From Chitinophaga rhizophila (GTDB lineage: Bacteria > Bacteroidota > Bacteroidia > Chitinophagales > Chitinophagaceae), in NCBI RefSeq assembly GCF_019492185.1, contig NZ_JAICCF010000001.1:124001-188000 (forward strand): a stretch of 64,000 nt of DNA, read 5' to 3'. A program made the position numbers and the translations under genes. Shown here in pieces: positions 17,782 to 25,878 of the stretch (the stretch's first letter is position 1; each line of letters opens with the position of its first letter). Under the pieces are notes generated by a model. That model was not told the DNA's origin and did not search any database. It saw nothing but the letters and a program-made list of their open reading frames with translations.

Positions 17782-19185
17782 CTATTGTCTTAATGCTTCT
17801 ACTGCCGCAATCGTTTTAGGCAGATCTTTTCCTAATTTTCTGCTGCCAGTATCGGTAATAACAAAATTATCTTCAATACGTATGCCACCGAAATCGCGAT
17901 AGGTAGCCAGCGTCTTATAATCTATGAAGTTACTGAGTTTATTCTCAGCTACCCAACGATCTATCAGTTCGGGGATGATATAAATACCCGGTTCCACTGT
18001 CAGTACGAAACCTGGTTTCAATTCACGGCCTAGCCGTAATGATTTCCAGCCAAACTCAGTACTCTTTCTCAGCGTATCGGAATAACCTACATACTGTTCA
18101 CCCAGATCTTCCATATCATGTACGTCCAGTCCGATCATATGTCCCAGTCCGCATTGAAAGAAAAGTGTATGAACGCCGGCGGCTACTGCTTCCGCAGGAT
18201 CGCCTTTCACCAGGTTCAGGGCTTTCAGTCCTTCCAGCAGTTTGACAGATGCCTGGGTATGTACTTCTTTATACTGTATACCGGGTTGCAGCAAACCGGC
18301 TGCATGATCCAGGGAGTCCAGAACTACCTGGTACATCTCACGCTGACGGGTGGTAAACTGTTTACCTACCGGGAATGTTCTGGTAAGGTCACCAGCATAG
18401 TGCATGGCTGTTTCTGCGCCTGCATCGCAGAGTATCATATGTCCTTCAGCTACTTCATTACCATGAAAGTGGTTATGGAGTACCTGCCCGTTGATGGTCA
18501 GGATAGTAGGATAAGATAATCGTCCGCCAGCTGCGAGTGCCGCTTCCTCCACTTTTGCAGCAATCTCATACTCTTTCATGCCGGGACGGGTATACTTCAT
18601 GGCAGCCAGGTGCATGTCAACACTGACAGACACTGCTCTTTCCATTTCAGCTATTTCATCTGCATCTTTACATTCACGCTGTGCAATAACCGCACGGATA
18701 AGTTCCAGTGATGCATAATCTTTCAGCGCTGCAATCGGCATATCCAGCCAACTGGCGAGTTTGATTTTATTCTCAGGTCTGTAAGGCGGTAAGATATGTA
18801 CACGTCTTTCAGCATCGTTAGCTTTCTTCAGCACTTCACCCAACTGTGCGTAAGGGAGCGTTTTTGCAATGGCTACGGAATCTGCAAGGTCCTGCAGAGA
18901 AGGTAGGGGGCCTGTCCAGATAATATCATCTATACCGGCTTCTCTACCGAACAGAAATTCCTCTCCGGATTCAGTGTCCAGTAAGAGTGCCAGTCCGGCG
19001 ATATCAATACCTGCATAATAAAGGAAGGTGCTATCCTGACGGAAGGGATAGGTGTTGTCTGCGTAGTTCATGCTGCTGTCTTCATTCCCCATCAGGAGAA
19101 TCAGACCTTTCCCGACATTGGTAGCGAGTTGTGTTCTGCGATGACTATAAACGAGCTTATCAAACAAATGTAAGTGCATATCCAT
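17782..19185 (-). CDS. Xaa-Pro aminopeptidase (M24B, pita-bread metallopeptidase)
   Basis: 467 aa, normal for PepP-type enzymes. An N-terminal aminopeptidase-P domain (about 1-165) precedes the catalytic domain. Two-metal ligands are visible: Asp in CDAGAETAMHYAGDLTRTFPVG (about 252-265), His in CGLGHMIGLDVHDMED (about 345), Glu in TVEPGIYIIPE (about 397) and Glu in GGIRIEDNFVI (near 437). It removes N-terminal residues followed by proline, in the cytoplasm; no signal peptide is present. It is a stand-alone gene with its own terminator. Confidence 0.93.
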   Translation of the reverse strand: MDMHLHLFDKLVYSHRRTQLATNVGKGLILLMGNEDSSMNYADNTYPFRQDSTFLYYAGIDIAGLALLLDTESGEEFLFGREAGIDDIIWTGPLPSLQDLADSVAIAKTLPYAQLGEVLKKANDAERRVHILPPYRPENKIKLASWLDMPIAALKDYASLELIRAVIAQRECKDADEIAEMERAVSVSVDMHLAAMKYTRPGMKEYEIAAKVEEAALAAGGRLSYPTILTINGQVLHNHFHGNEVAEGHMILCDAGAETAMHYAGDLTRTFPVGKQFTTRQREMYQVVLDSLDHAAGLLQPGIQYKEVHTQASVKLLEGLKALNLVKGDPAEAVAAGVHTLFFQCGLGHMIGLDVHDMEDLGEQYVGYSDTLRKSTEFGWKSLRLGRELKPGFVLTVEPGIYIIPELIDRWVAENKLSNFIDYKTLATYRDFGGIRIEDNFVITDTGSRKLGKDLPKTIAAVEALRQ

Positions 19186-19251
19186 TCTTGATGATCTGCG
19201 AATTTAGTGCATCGGTATCTAATGATAAAATATAATCTGCTGATCTATGCA

Positions 19252-19289
19252 CGAAAAGGCCTCCGCGATGTTCAGCGAAGACCCTTCGT
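19252..19289 (-). terminator. Probable terminator after the truncated haemoglobin gene
   Basis: Imperfect inverted repeat (CGAAGGGTCTTCGC with GCGGAGGCCTTTTCG on the minus strand) around an 8-base loop in the 174-bp gap before the aminopeptidase gene. Mismatches and a short T run make it less certain. Confidence 0.45.
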
Positions 19290-19359
19290 GTGTTGTTTCA
19301 CATGCAAGTGTGTAGTTGTTTGTTGCAGCCGTTAAAATGTTGTGAGGCTGCTGACTGTA

Positions 19360-19917
19360 TTAGCTTTTCTGTACGACTACCGGACGAAGTGTTTCTACCA
19401 GTGCGCCTACCTGACCAATCAGCTGATCAGAAAGACCATTCTTTTTTGCTGCTACTACCAGGTCGGCAACAAATGCATCAAAGTCTGCATTGGTTGACTT
19501 ACCATTCATGCGTGGATTCTTTGCAGGATCATGTGCATCCTTCATGTTTAATCCACCGTAGGTAAAACCTTTTGCACCGGTAGCCACACAGATGAAATCT
19601 GTAAGGTTCTTACTCAGCGCTTCAAAGCCGCTGGTATTACCGCTCGTTACTTCTGCCAGTAACACAGTAAAGAATCCATTGATCTTTGCATCGCCTGCAA
19701 TGACAAATATTGCACTGTCTACAACAGAACGGATACCCAGTCTTCCCTGCTCGATCTTTACGCCTGCATTAGCCGGATCATTCACCATAGCTGTACCGCC
19801 AAGAGAATCATACAAAGACATCTTTGTAACAACAGGTGCATCATCCTTCTTACAGGATTCGAATACGCCGATAGATGCAATTAATCCGAGAATAAATAAC
19901 CACGCTGATTTTTTCAT
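19360..19917 (-). CDS. Group 1 truncated-haemoglobin-like lipoprotein
   Basis: 185 aa. Lipobox FESC, Cys22. After a short linker the fold signature LYDSLGG (about 35-41), DAKINGFF (about 76-83), the FICVATGA turn and YGGLNMKDAH follow; His129 aligns with the proximal haem ligand of truncated globins such as GlbN (YGGRPMDKTH, from memory). The final FDAFVADLVVAAKKNGL ... ALVETLRPVVV matches helices G-H. Globins of this class bind O2 or NO; a lipid-anchored version would act in the periplasm or at a membrane surface. It lies 21 bp downstream of the 142-aa membrane-anchored gene and probably forms an operon with it. Confidence 0.85.
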   Translation of the reverse strand: MKKSAWLFILGLIASIGVFESCKKDDAPVVTKMSLYDSLGGTAMVNDPANAGVKIEQGRLGIRSVVDSAIFVIAGDAKINGFFTVLLAEVTSGNTSGFEALSKNLTDFICVATGAKGFTYGGLNMKDAHDPAKNPRMNGKSTNADFDAFVADLVVAAKKNGLSDQLIGQVGALVETLRPVVVQKS

Positions 19918-19938
19918 ATGAAATTATTGATTAGCCGT

Positions 19939-20367
19939 TTAGAAAATATATTTGATGAAGCCGGAGATCCTGGCAGAGAAAGACTGCGCCATTGCCGGAC
20001 AACCATTCTTCAGTTCCGCTTCATCGGGCACATAACGCTGTGCGGGATAGTGAAATGCTGTCTTGAAATGCTGTACTATATCGTCTGCATTTGCTTTTAC
20101 AGGGAAATAAGTAAACACGGCAATATTGTTATCCGCACTAATCATCACCCTGTCCACACCCTGCTGCTGATATAACCATGCAGCTATCTTATTCGCATCC
20201 TCCTGCGAAATGTCCTGCCTGATATCAATTCTGGCCATGATACGGGTGTTCGCGCCCGGTGCTTTGGGTCTCGTTACCATATAGATATGGACCGCAAGTA
20301 TTACTACGAGACAACAGGATATACCTCCGCCCCATAGCAGGATCTGCTTCAGTTTTTTGCTTATCAT
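19939..20367 (-). CDS. Membrane-anchored protein of unknown function, co-transcribed with globin lipoprotein
   Basis: 142 aa. One N-terminal transmembrane helix (about 9-31) after basic residues (KKLK), then an extracytoplasmic domain with a beta-alpha-beta pattern (RIMARIDIRQDISQEDANKIAAWL, VDRVMISADNNIAVFTYFP, ADDIVQHFKTAF). This reads like a ferredoxin/HMA-type fold, but with no CxxC metal site; a lone Cys is in NGCPAMAQSF. Linked to the globin gene by a 21-bp gap. Partner or assembly factor for the globin is inference only. Confidence 0.7.
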   Translation of the reverse strand: MISKKLKQILLWGGGISCCLVVILAVHIYMVTRPKAPGANTRIMARIDIRQDISQEDANKIAAWLYQQQGVDRVMISADNNIAVFTYFPVKANADDIVQHFKTAFHYPAQRYVPDEAELKNGCPAMAQSFSARISGFIKYIF

Positions 20368-20712
20368 AAAAGGTCTGGATTATTTAACGTGATACCCTGC
20401 ACACGTGCACTGGCAGGGTAGCTGGCATGTATAATATATCTGCTTCCTTGTAGGGTTTCAGTGAGTTGATGATTGTTTTACTTATTATCTAAAACCGATA
20501 CATGATTAGATACGGCAATTTATTCTGCATGGTTTTCAAAAGTGAAAAGAATTTTACCGCTGCTATCCTAAAATACTTATTTTATAAAGAACAACGAATT
20601 TCCCATCGCCTAAAACCCTCTCTCACACTCATTTTAAAGTATTATTTGTTTTAGTTAGGATTCCTACCTATATTTGTGATGTCATTTATTTAACTCTCTA
20701 ATTTATATCAAC
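20368..20712. other. Divergent control region upstream of globin and MarR operons
   Basis: 345 bp. It contains an 8-bp inverted repeat TACCCTGC/GCAGGGTA (20393-20400, 20413-20420) in the probable leader of the minus-strand globin operon, and a clear promoter/operator for the plus-strand operon at 20645-20676. The rest is AT-rich and featureless. Confidence 0.55.
20645..20676 (+). promoter_or_regulatory. Bacteroidota-type promoter with embedded MarR operator
   Basis: TTTG (20645-20648), 20 bases, then TATATTTG (20669-20676), a perfect TAnnTTTG -7 box. Inside the spacer lies TAGGA-T-TCCTA (20656-20666), an 11-base inverted repeat of the kind MarR dimers bind. The third gene downstream encodes a MarR protein, so autorepression of the whole unit is likely. 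Confidence 0.8.
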
Positions 20713-21477
20713 ATGAAAAGCGTACTAATGGTATGGAGCATGGTTCTCCTCACCAGCATGACAACCTTTGCCGGAACTTTTTGCGACTCCTGCAAACGCA
20801 CGAAATCAACAATTAATGAAGCTGACTATAAGATCACCTCAGCTACGGTTACACACAATAAGAAATGGGGACAGCTGGAGTTTGAAATCTTTGTAGAAGG
20901 AAAGGCTGGCAGAAGCACTTCCAAAGCCGCAGGTCAGATGAACGGCGCACCGGTAGACGGATATGTGTTTCCTACTACCCTGAAACCTGAAGATGTAGGC
21001 TTCAGCAAAACAGCGGGTATCGTTGCACTGGCACTAACAGCACATCCTGACTTTGACGATACGCCTTTATGGGATGAAGACGGCGACGGGGATTATAAGA
21101 ATGATAAGATCGTCTGGCACCCGCATTGGGTAGTGCTTATTGAAGATAAACGCGTGCCCGGCGGACTGGCAGTAAAGGAATTTGATCCTGCTGATAAATC
21201 AGTTGTATTGCCTAAAACAAATCCTGGTATGCCGATGTATATGGACTCTCCTGGTTTCCAGGTGGTAACCGAAGGGAAAGCAATCAGGGTAGTAGTGCCT
21301 GATTACAGAGTACGTTTCAATACCTCCTTCAAGTACGACGCTGTTGGCGCATTTATGCAGGTTGTAACCGGTGAAGGCGGCGAACATACAAAAGGAGGCG
21401 CTATGCCAATGCTGGGTGTATACAAAGTATATAGCGTACTGTCAAAAAATCTCAGCCTCCCCTATCAGGTAAAATAA
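20713..21477 (+). CDS. Secreted protein of unknown function, first gene of the MarR operon
   Basis: 254 aa. Signal peptide about 1-20 (ending TTFA), then CDSCKRTK with two Cys. The mature protein is beta-rich and has an acidic DEDGDGDYKNDK loop (about 137-148) that could bind calcium, followed by HPHWVVLIEDKRVPGG. I do not recognise the family. It is the main product of a promoter with an embedded MarR operator, and a strong terminator after it would reduce expression of the two downstream genes, so it is probably the effector of the system. Confidence 0.75.
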   Translation: MKSVLMVWSMVLLTSMTTFAGTFCDSCKRTKSTINEADYKITSATVTHNKKWGQLEFEIFVEGKAGRSTSKAAGQMNGAPVDGYVFPTTLKPEDVGFSKTAGIVALALTAHPDFDDTPLWDEDGDGDYKNDKIVWHPHWVVLIEDKRVPGGLAVKEFDPADKSVVLPKTNPGMPMYMDSPGFQVVTEGKAIRVVVPDYRVRFNTSFKYDAVGAFMQVVTGEGGEHTKGGAMPMLGVYKVYSVLSKNLSLPYQVK

Positions 21478-21491
21478 TTTATTCAACCGGC

Positions 21492-21526
21492 GTAAGAGGA
21501 GAACATCCTTCTCCTCTTACCTTTTT
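21492..21526 (+). terminator. Intra-operon terminator/attenuator
   Basis: Perfect 12-bp stem (21492-21503 with 21509-21520), 5-base loop, then five T. It lies between the secreted-protein gene and the DUF2024 gene, so downstream transcription depends on readthrough or another promoter. Confidence 0.85.
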
Positions 21527-21539
21527 AAAAACCATTCTC

Positions 21540-21806
21540 ATGAAAGTTTCAGTATTTGACACATATGTCACCAGGAAAGACGGTGCTATTATGCACTTCG
21601 ATATATTAGTCCCTTCCGATCTCCGGGATGTAGATAAGATCCACACATTCGGCCGTGAATATCTGACCCGGAAAGGTCAGGAAGGTCAGCCACTTACCAC
21701 TAACGAATGCCGCTTCTGCCATATAGAGGAAGCTGACGATAATGTGGTTGCCGACATCACCGCTCATGGATATTCAATTATAGAGATGCAGGGATGTAAT
21801 AATTAA
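21540..21806 (+). CDS. DUF2024-family small protein
   Basis: 88 aa, cytoplasmic. The sequence KVSVFDTYVTRKDGAIMHFDILVPSD, KIHTFGREYL and NECRFCHIEEAD corresponds to the small DUF2024 family as I remember it. The CRFCH motif could bind metal or form a disulfide. Function unknown. It lies between the secreted protein and the MarR regulator; all three genes point the same way. Confidence 0.75.
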   Translation: MKVSVFDTYVTRKDGAIMHFDILVPSDLRDVDKIHTFGREYLTRKGQEGQPLTTNECRFCHIEEADDNVVADITAHGYSIIEMQGCNN

Positions 21807-21825
21807 AGAGCTTAATTTTACCCCT

Positions 21826-22446
21826 ATGATGGGTAACTTACATACAATACCGTTCAATCCGGATACGCAGAACACTTCTAACGACGCTTTGATACTGGCA
21901 GCCCTTGAACGGGTAGGCGAATCGTTCCGTGTAATGCTATGGGAACAGGCCAAAGAGAATGGCCTGAGTCCCATACAAGTACAATCGCTTATCTTCCTGC
22001 ATACCCATAGCGCCTCGAAAGCCACAGTTACTTACCTCTCCAAAGAATTTAATGTGACCAAGGCTACCATGAGCGATGTGGTAAAAGTACTGACAGAAAA
22101 AAAGCTGGTGGTGAGGAAAGACAATCCTGCCGATAGCAGGGCACAGGTACTTAAGCTGACTGCTGCCGGCAAAAAAGTGGCAGAAACTACCGGCGGATTT
22201 GCCAATACCCTCCTGCAATACATCGGTCAGCTGGGTGATGCGCAAAAAGCAGGACTGAAGACTATACTGCTGGAGCTGATCTACCACCTCTACCAGGAAA
22301 ATATCATTACCATGCAGCGGATGTGCTTTTCCTGCACACATTTCTCGGGCGAAGGGGATCAGCATTTCTGTAACCTGCTTCGACTGCCCCTCCTGCCGGA
22401 AACATTACGGCTGGACTGCCCGGAGCACGAACTGCGGAAGGATTGA
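21826..22446 (+). CDS. MarR-family regulator with four-cysteine C-terminal extension
   Basis: 206 aa (start at 21826; the next ATG at 21829 is equally possible). A winged-helix MarR core occupies about 20-160 (TVTYLSKEFNVTKATMSDVVKVLTEKKLVVRKDNPADSRAQVLKLT split across recognition helix and wing). An extension of about 40 residues follows with Cys167, Cys170, Cys182 and Cys198 in the pattern C-x2-C-x11-C-x15-C, ending LDCPEHE. This would suit zinc, an Fe-S cluster or a thiol switch. It probably binds the TAGGATTCCTA site at 20656-20666 and so controls its own operon. Confidence 0.88.
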   Translation: MMGNLHTIPFNPDTQNTSNDALILAALERVGESFRVMLWEQAKENGLSPIQVQSLIFLHTHSASKATVTYLSKEFNVTKATMSDVVKVLTEKKLVVRKDNPADSRAQVLKLTAAGKKVAETTGGFANTLLQYIGQLGDAQKAGLKTILLELIYHLYQENIITMQRMCFSCTHFSGEGDQHFCNLLRLPLLPETLRLDCPEHELRKD

Positions 22447-22511
22447 CCGGTATTGTATTATTACCGTCAACGCTGACGAATATACTCTCATCAAGCACTA
22501 AATGATTCATT

Positions 22512-23258
22512 ATGGATATCGCTGCTCAATCTGCTGACATACTCGCTAACCTCCACCTTATCAGGCAACGGATAGCGGCTGCTGCTGCTAAAGCAGGCCG
22601 GTCTGCAACAGATATACAGCTACTGCTGGCTACCAAAACAGTCGCTGCTGAAAACATTAAGGTAGCCGCAGATGCCGGAGCAACCCTGCTGGGAGAGAAC
22701 AAAGTACAGGAACTGAAAGAAAAAGACTATCTGCTTGGCACACTACCGGTACAGCGGCACTTCATCGGGCATCTGCAGACAAATAAGATCAAAGACGTAT
22801 TGAAATATGTTACCTGCATACAATCTGTAGACCGTCAGGAATTGGCTGAGAAACTGGACAGCCGGTTACAGTATGAGAAGCGCACTATGGATGTATTTGT
22901 ACAGGTGAACACTTCTTTTGAAGAAAGCAAATTCGGCGTACACCCGGATGAAGCAATCCGGCTGCTGGAGCAAGTAAAGTCATATGGGACCCTGCAGGTA
23001 AAAGGACTGATGACCATCGGGCTTTTTGATGCAGACCCTGAAAAGGTAAGGCCGTCCTTCCGGTTGTTGCGCGAAATCAGGGACACTGCCATACAGCAGA
23101 AGCTGTTATCTCCCGATGCGGCTCACCTGAGTATGGGTATGAGCGGAGACCTGGAGACGGCTATTGAGGAAGGCGCTACCATTATCAGAGTAGGAACAGC
23201 CGTATTTGGCAAGCGGCAATACCCGGACAGTTACTATTGGAATGAGCAGGGGCAATAA
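22512..23258 (+). CDS. yggS: YggS/PLPBP-family pyridoxal phosphate homeostasis protein
   Basis: 248 aa. Lys42 in LLATKT is the PLP-binding lysine by family comparison; GENKVQELKEK, HFIGHLQTNK and the signature MGMSGDLETAIEEGATIIRVGTAVFG are all present. The protein is a single-domain alanine-racemase-fold barrel that holds PLP and buffers the free vitamin B6 pool. Separate start 66 bp after the MarR gene; a bidirectional hairpin follows it. Confidence 0.95.
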   Translation: MDIAAQSADILANLHLIRQRIAAAAAKAGRSATDIQLLLATKTVAAENIKVAADAGATLLGENKVQELKEKDYLLGTLPVQRHFIGHLQTNKIKDVLKYVTCIQSVDRQELAEKLDSRLQYEKRTMDVFVQVNTSFEESKFGVHPDEAIRLLEQVKSYGTLQVKGLMTIGLFDADPEKVRPSFRLLREIRDTAIQQKLLSPDAAHLSMGMSGDLETAIEEGATIIRVGTAVFGKRQYPDSYYWNEQGQ

Positions 23259-23259
23259 G

Positions 23260-23279
23260 CCGGATGCATAAGCATCCGG
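23260..23279. terminator. Bidirectional hairpin terminator
   Basis: Perfect 8-bp stem CCGGATGC/GCATCCGG with an ATAA loop, between the convergent yggS and HxlR-fusion genes. The T run is poor in both directions. Confidence 0.55.
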
Positions 23280-23288
23280 TATAAGTAC

Positions 23289-24743
23289 TTATTGTGCATC
23301 CCTGACAATTCGTAATATCTGATCATGATAATAAAAGCTGTTTTTCAGTTCTTTCATATCAGTGGCAACATTCTCCAACACTATCACGCTGGTTTTTGTA
23401 GCAGGAAGGTACATGTCCATAGAGATGAATCCCTGTGCTACCCCGGTCACTCCCATTTCCGGCACACTGCTTACACGTGGGATTGTCATGCCGTAACCAT
23501 AATCAATTGTACCTAACGTTACATGGTCTCTGAATGCATTTTCTTTTTTAGTGATCATCAGCTGATAGGCGCTATCAGATAGCAACTTACCTCCATGCAG
23601 CTGATTATTCCATTTCACCAGATCCTCTGCAGCCGATACCAGTCCGCCGGCGGCGGCAAATACGTCCAGATAAGCCGCTTCTTCCACCCGTGCTCCGTTT
23701 TCAATGCGGTATCCTTTACAGAGACGCGTATAGGTTCTGCCACGTGGATGAGAACTATGCGTCATGCCACATGCTTTAAATAAGTCATTACAAAGATCAG
23801 GAAATGATTGTCCGGAGCTCTTCTCAACAATCTGCGACAGCAGGTCATAACTTCTGAAGCCATACTGAAAGCGGCTGCCTGGAGTAAATGACAAAGGTTT
23901 GTCCAGCTCTGTAATACCATGCGTATGTGCCAGCAGCTGATGTATAGTTACGCTGTCTGCCCAGGAAGAAGTTATTGCCGGCAGGTATTTACCAATGGGA
24001 TCCTGCAGGTGAATACGTCCTTTATCAACCTCCCGCAGTACGATCACAGCTGTAATCTGTTTGCTGATTGAGCCGATTATGAACTGGTGCTGCCGGGTCA
24101 TTTCTTTCTTCTGATCAAAATCAGCATATCCCATTGCTTTACTGTAAACGTTTTTTTCGCCATTACTGATGCAGATCACTCCATTAAACCGTGTTGCCGA
24201 AGGGGCACGAAGTAAGGAGTCTATACGGTGCGCTACCGTATGTTGTTGTGCGAATAACTGACTGAATGAAAAGCAGATGGCTACCAGGATAAGTATACAT
24301 CGGTGGATAATGCCTGAGCTCTTGATCTCCTCACCTTCATAGGCCGCTGCTACACCGGTAGCCTCCAGCGCCTGGCTGATACTATTCACAGTATCCTTGT
24401 TTTCATTTCCCCACTTATCCATCGCACCGATGATGTGCAACAGGCTTTTACCTTTTTCTGTCAGATGATAGGTTACTTTTAATGGATATCCCGGGTAGAC
24501 AGTTTTCCCGATGATCTGGTAGTCTTCCAGTTCCTTCAGCTGCATATTGATTACCCGTGCAGGTGCTTCAGGGATGTTTCGATGCAGCTCACTCGGGCGG
24601 TTTATACCCTTATTGATGCCATCGATAATACAGGCTTTCCATTTACCACCCAGCACCTTATTGGTAACAGTGATCCCACAGTCCAGCATTTCCGGGATTT
24701 TCTTCTCATACATGGTTAACGTCGTTTGCTGTAAGTTCGGCAT
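23289..24743 (-). CDS. HxlR-type DNA-binding domain fused through a TM segment to a beta-lactamase-like serine hydrolase
   Basis: 484 aa in one open frame, ATG at 24743. Residues about 12-118 are a full HxlR winged helix (CGITVTNKVLGGKWKACII, NRPSELHRNIPEAPARVINMQLKELE, YHLTEKGKSLLHIIGAMDKWG). A linker leads to a hydrophobic stretch at about 145-165 ending FAQQ, which looks like a former signal peptide now acting as membrane anchor. Residues about 172-480 resemble class C beta-lactamase/penicillin-binding-like hydrolases with SxxK at Ser225-Lys228 (GSISKQ). The second motif reads YGF instead of YxN, and the third (GVTGVAQGF) lacks the usual His/Lys, so catalysis is doubtful. Known HxlR proteins are about 110-150 aa cytoplasmic regulators. 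Either a membrane-bound one-component sensor or an accidental fusion of two genes. Confidence 0.85.
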   Translation of the reverse strand: MPNLQQTTLTMYEKKIPEMLDCGITVTNKVLGGKWKACIIDGINKGINRPSELHRNIPEAPARVINMQLKELEDYQIIGKTVYPGYPLKVTYHLTEKGKSLLHIIGAMDKWGNENKDTVNSISQALEATGVAAAYEGEEIKSSGIIHRCILILVAICFSFSQLFAQQHTVAHRIDSLLRAPSATRFNGVICISNGEKNVYSKAMGYADFDQKKEMTRQHQFIIGSISKQITAVIVLREVDKGRIHLQDPIGKYLPAITSSWADSVTIHQLLAHTHGITELDKPLSFTPGSRFQYGFRSYDLLSQIVEKSSGQSFPDLCNDLFKACGMTHSSHPRGRTYTRLCKGYRIENGARVEEAAYLDVFAAAGGLVSAAEDLVKWNNQLHGGKLLSDSAYQLMITKKENAFRDHVTLGTIDYGYGMTIPRVSSVPEMGVTGVAQGFISMDMYLPATKTSVIVLENVATDMKELKNSFYYHDQILRIVRDAQ

Positions 24744-24792
24744 TTTTAAGCGTAATCAGCAAACCTTCTTCCTCAAAGCTCTGCTCCAGGCA

Positions 24793-24830
24793 TAGGGAAT
24801 TATTTCTCCCTACTGAATCTTTTCTCCCTT
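24793..24830. promoter_or_regulatory. Candidate HxlR operator in divergent intergenic region
   Basis: TAGGGA (24793-24798) and TCCCTA (24807-24812) form an inverted repeat with an 8-base spacer; TTTCTCCCTA (24803-24812) is repeated as TTTCTCCCTT (24821-24830) 18 bp later. The sites sit between the HxlR-fusion start (24743) and the oxidoreductase start (24889), where HxlR regulators usually bind. Confidence 0.5.
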
Positions 24831-24888
24831 ATTGGCCGGCGGTGCGCTACAGGGCAATTTTGTGTCATCAACAATTCAATTCTTTATC

Positions 24889-25791
24889 ATGACAACAACA
24901 ACACATCTCCCCGCAGTAGCGGTAATAGGAGCAGGTATGATGGGCGCAACACTTGCCAGGCTGTTACTGGATGGCGGTTATACCGTAACCGTTTGGAACA
25001 GAACGACTGAGAAGACAGTGTCCCTGGTAGCTGCCGGCGCTCATGCAGCCGCTGATCCCGCCCGGGCAATACAACAGGCCGAAATAGTAGTGGTGTGTGT
25101 ACATGACTACCAGGCTACTATGGAGATATTCAACTACCCTGGCGTTAGTGCAGCCCTGGATGGCAAACTGATTATCCAGCTCACGAGTGGAAGTCCGCAG
25201 GAAGCTGCCGGCATCGAATCCTGGTCGCATCAGCAGGGCGCTCAGTACATCGACGGCGCTATACAGGCCGGTCCTTCACAAATGGGCAGACCGGATACAC
25301 CTATTCTTGTGTCAGGAGCGGCAACCGCCTATGAAAGAGCCTTGCCACTATTACAGGCATTTGGCGGCGGACTATCCTGGCTGGGAGAAAAGGTAAGTCT
25401 GGCAGCGGCAATGGACCTGGCCACCCTGTCTTACATATATGGTACAACGTTGGGGTTCTTCCATGGTATCAGGGTGGTGGAAAGCGCCGGACTACCGGTA
25501 GACCATTTTGGTGAGCTGGTAGCTGGTATTGCACCCTCCTTCGGCGAGTTTCTTCAGCATCAGGGCAACGTAGTGCACAGCGGGGATTACAGTATTTCTC
25601 AAAGTCCGCTGAGTATTTCTGTAGATGCCGTGGAAAGGATACTGCAACAGGCCCGTGAAGCCGGGATCAACGACGAGTTTCCCCGGTATGCCGCAAGCCT
25701 GTTCCGCCGTGCAGCAGCAGCAGGGTATAATAATCAGGAAGTAGCGGCGGTGGTGAAAGTACTCAGGAGTGAAAGTCTTCAGTCCCAGTAG
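24889..25791 (+). CDS. NAD(P)-binding oxidoreductase, imine reductase/6PGDH-like
   Basis: 300 aa from the ATG at 24889 (an upstream TTG at 24832 opens the frame but gives no sensible N-terminus). GAGMMGATLARLLLDGG and VWNRTTEK form an NADP-type Rossmann motif. The helical C-domain (DLATLSYIYGTTLGFFHGIRVVESAGL, about 195-225) resembles imine-reductase/reductive-aminase members of the beta-hydroxyacid dehydrogenase superfamily. Substrate not determined. Divergent from the HxlR fusion across 145 bp; HxlR regulators commonly control a divergent oxidoreductase. Confidence 0.85.
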   Translation: MTTTTHLPAVAVIGAGMMGATLARLLLDGGYTVTVWNRTTEKTVSLVAAGAHAAADPARAIQQAEIVVVCVHDYQATMEIFNYPGVSAALDGKLIIQLTSGSPQEAAGIESWSHQQGAQYIDGAIQAGPSQMGRPDTPILVSGAATAYERALPLLQAFGGGLSWLGEKVSLAAAMDLATLSYIYGTTLGFFHGIRVVESAGLPVDHFGELVAGIAPSFGEFLQHQGNVVHSGDYSISQSPLSISVDAVERILQQAREAGINDEFPRYAASLFRRAAAAGYNNQEVAAVVKVLRSESLQSQ

Positions 25792-25878
25792 CAGTACGCC
25801 CTATTTGCAGATCATGTGCGGGTAACTCTGCAGGCTGATAAATTATGATTAATTTAGGGGCGGCAAGATAACAACCAC

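Noticed and set aside
24832..24888. Upstream TTG start for the imine-reductase-like gene
   Set aside because: The added 19 residues are not like the family; the ATG at 24889 sits just before the Rossmann motif.
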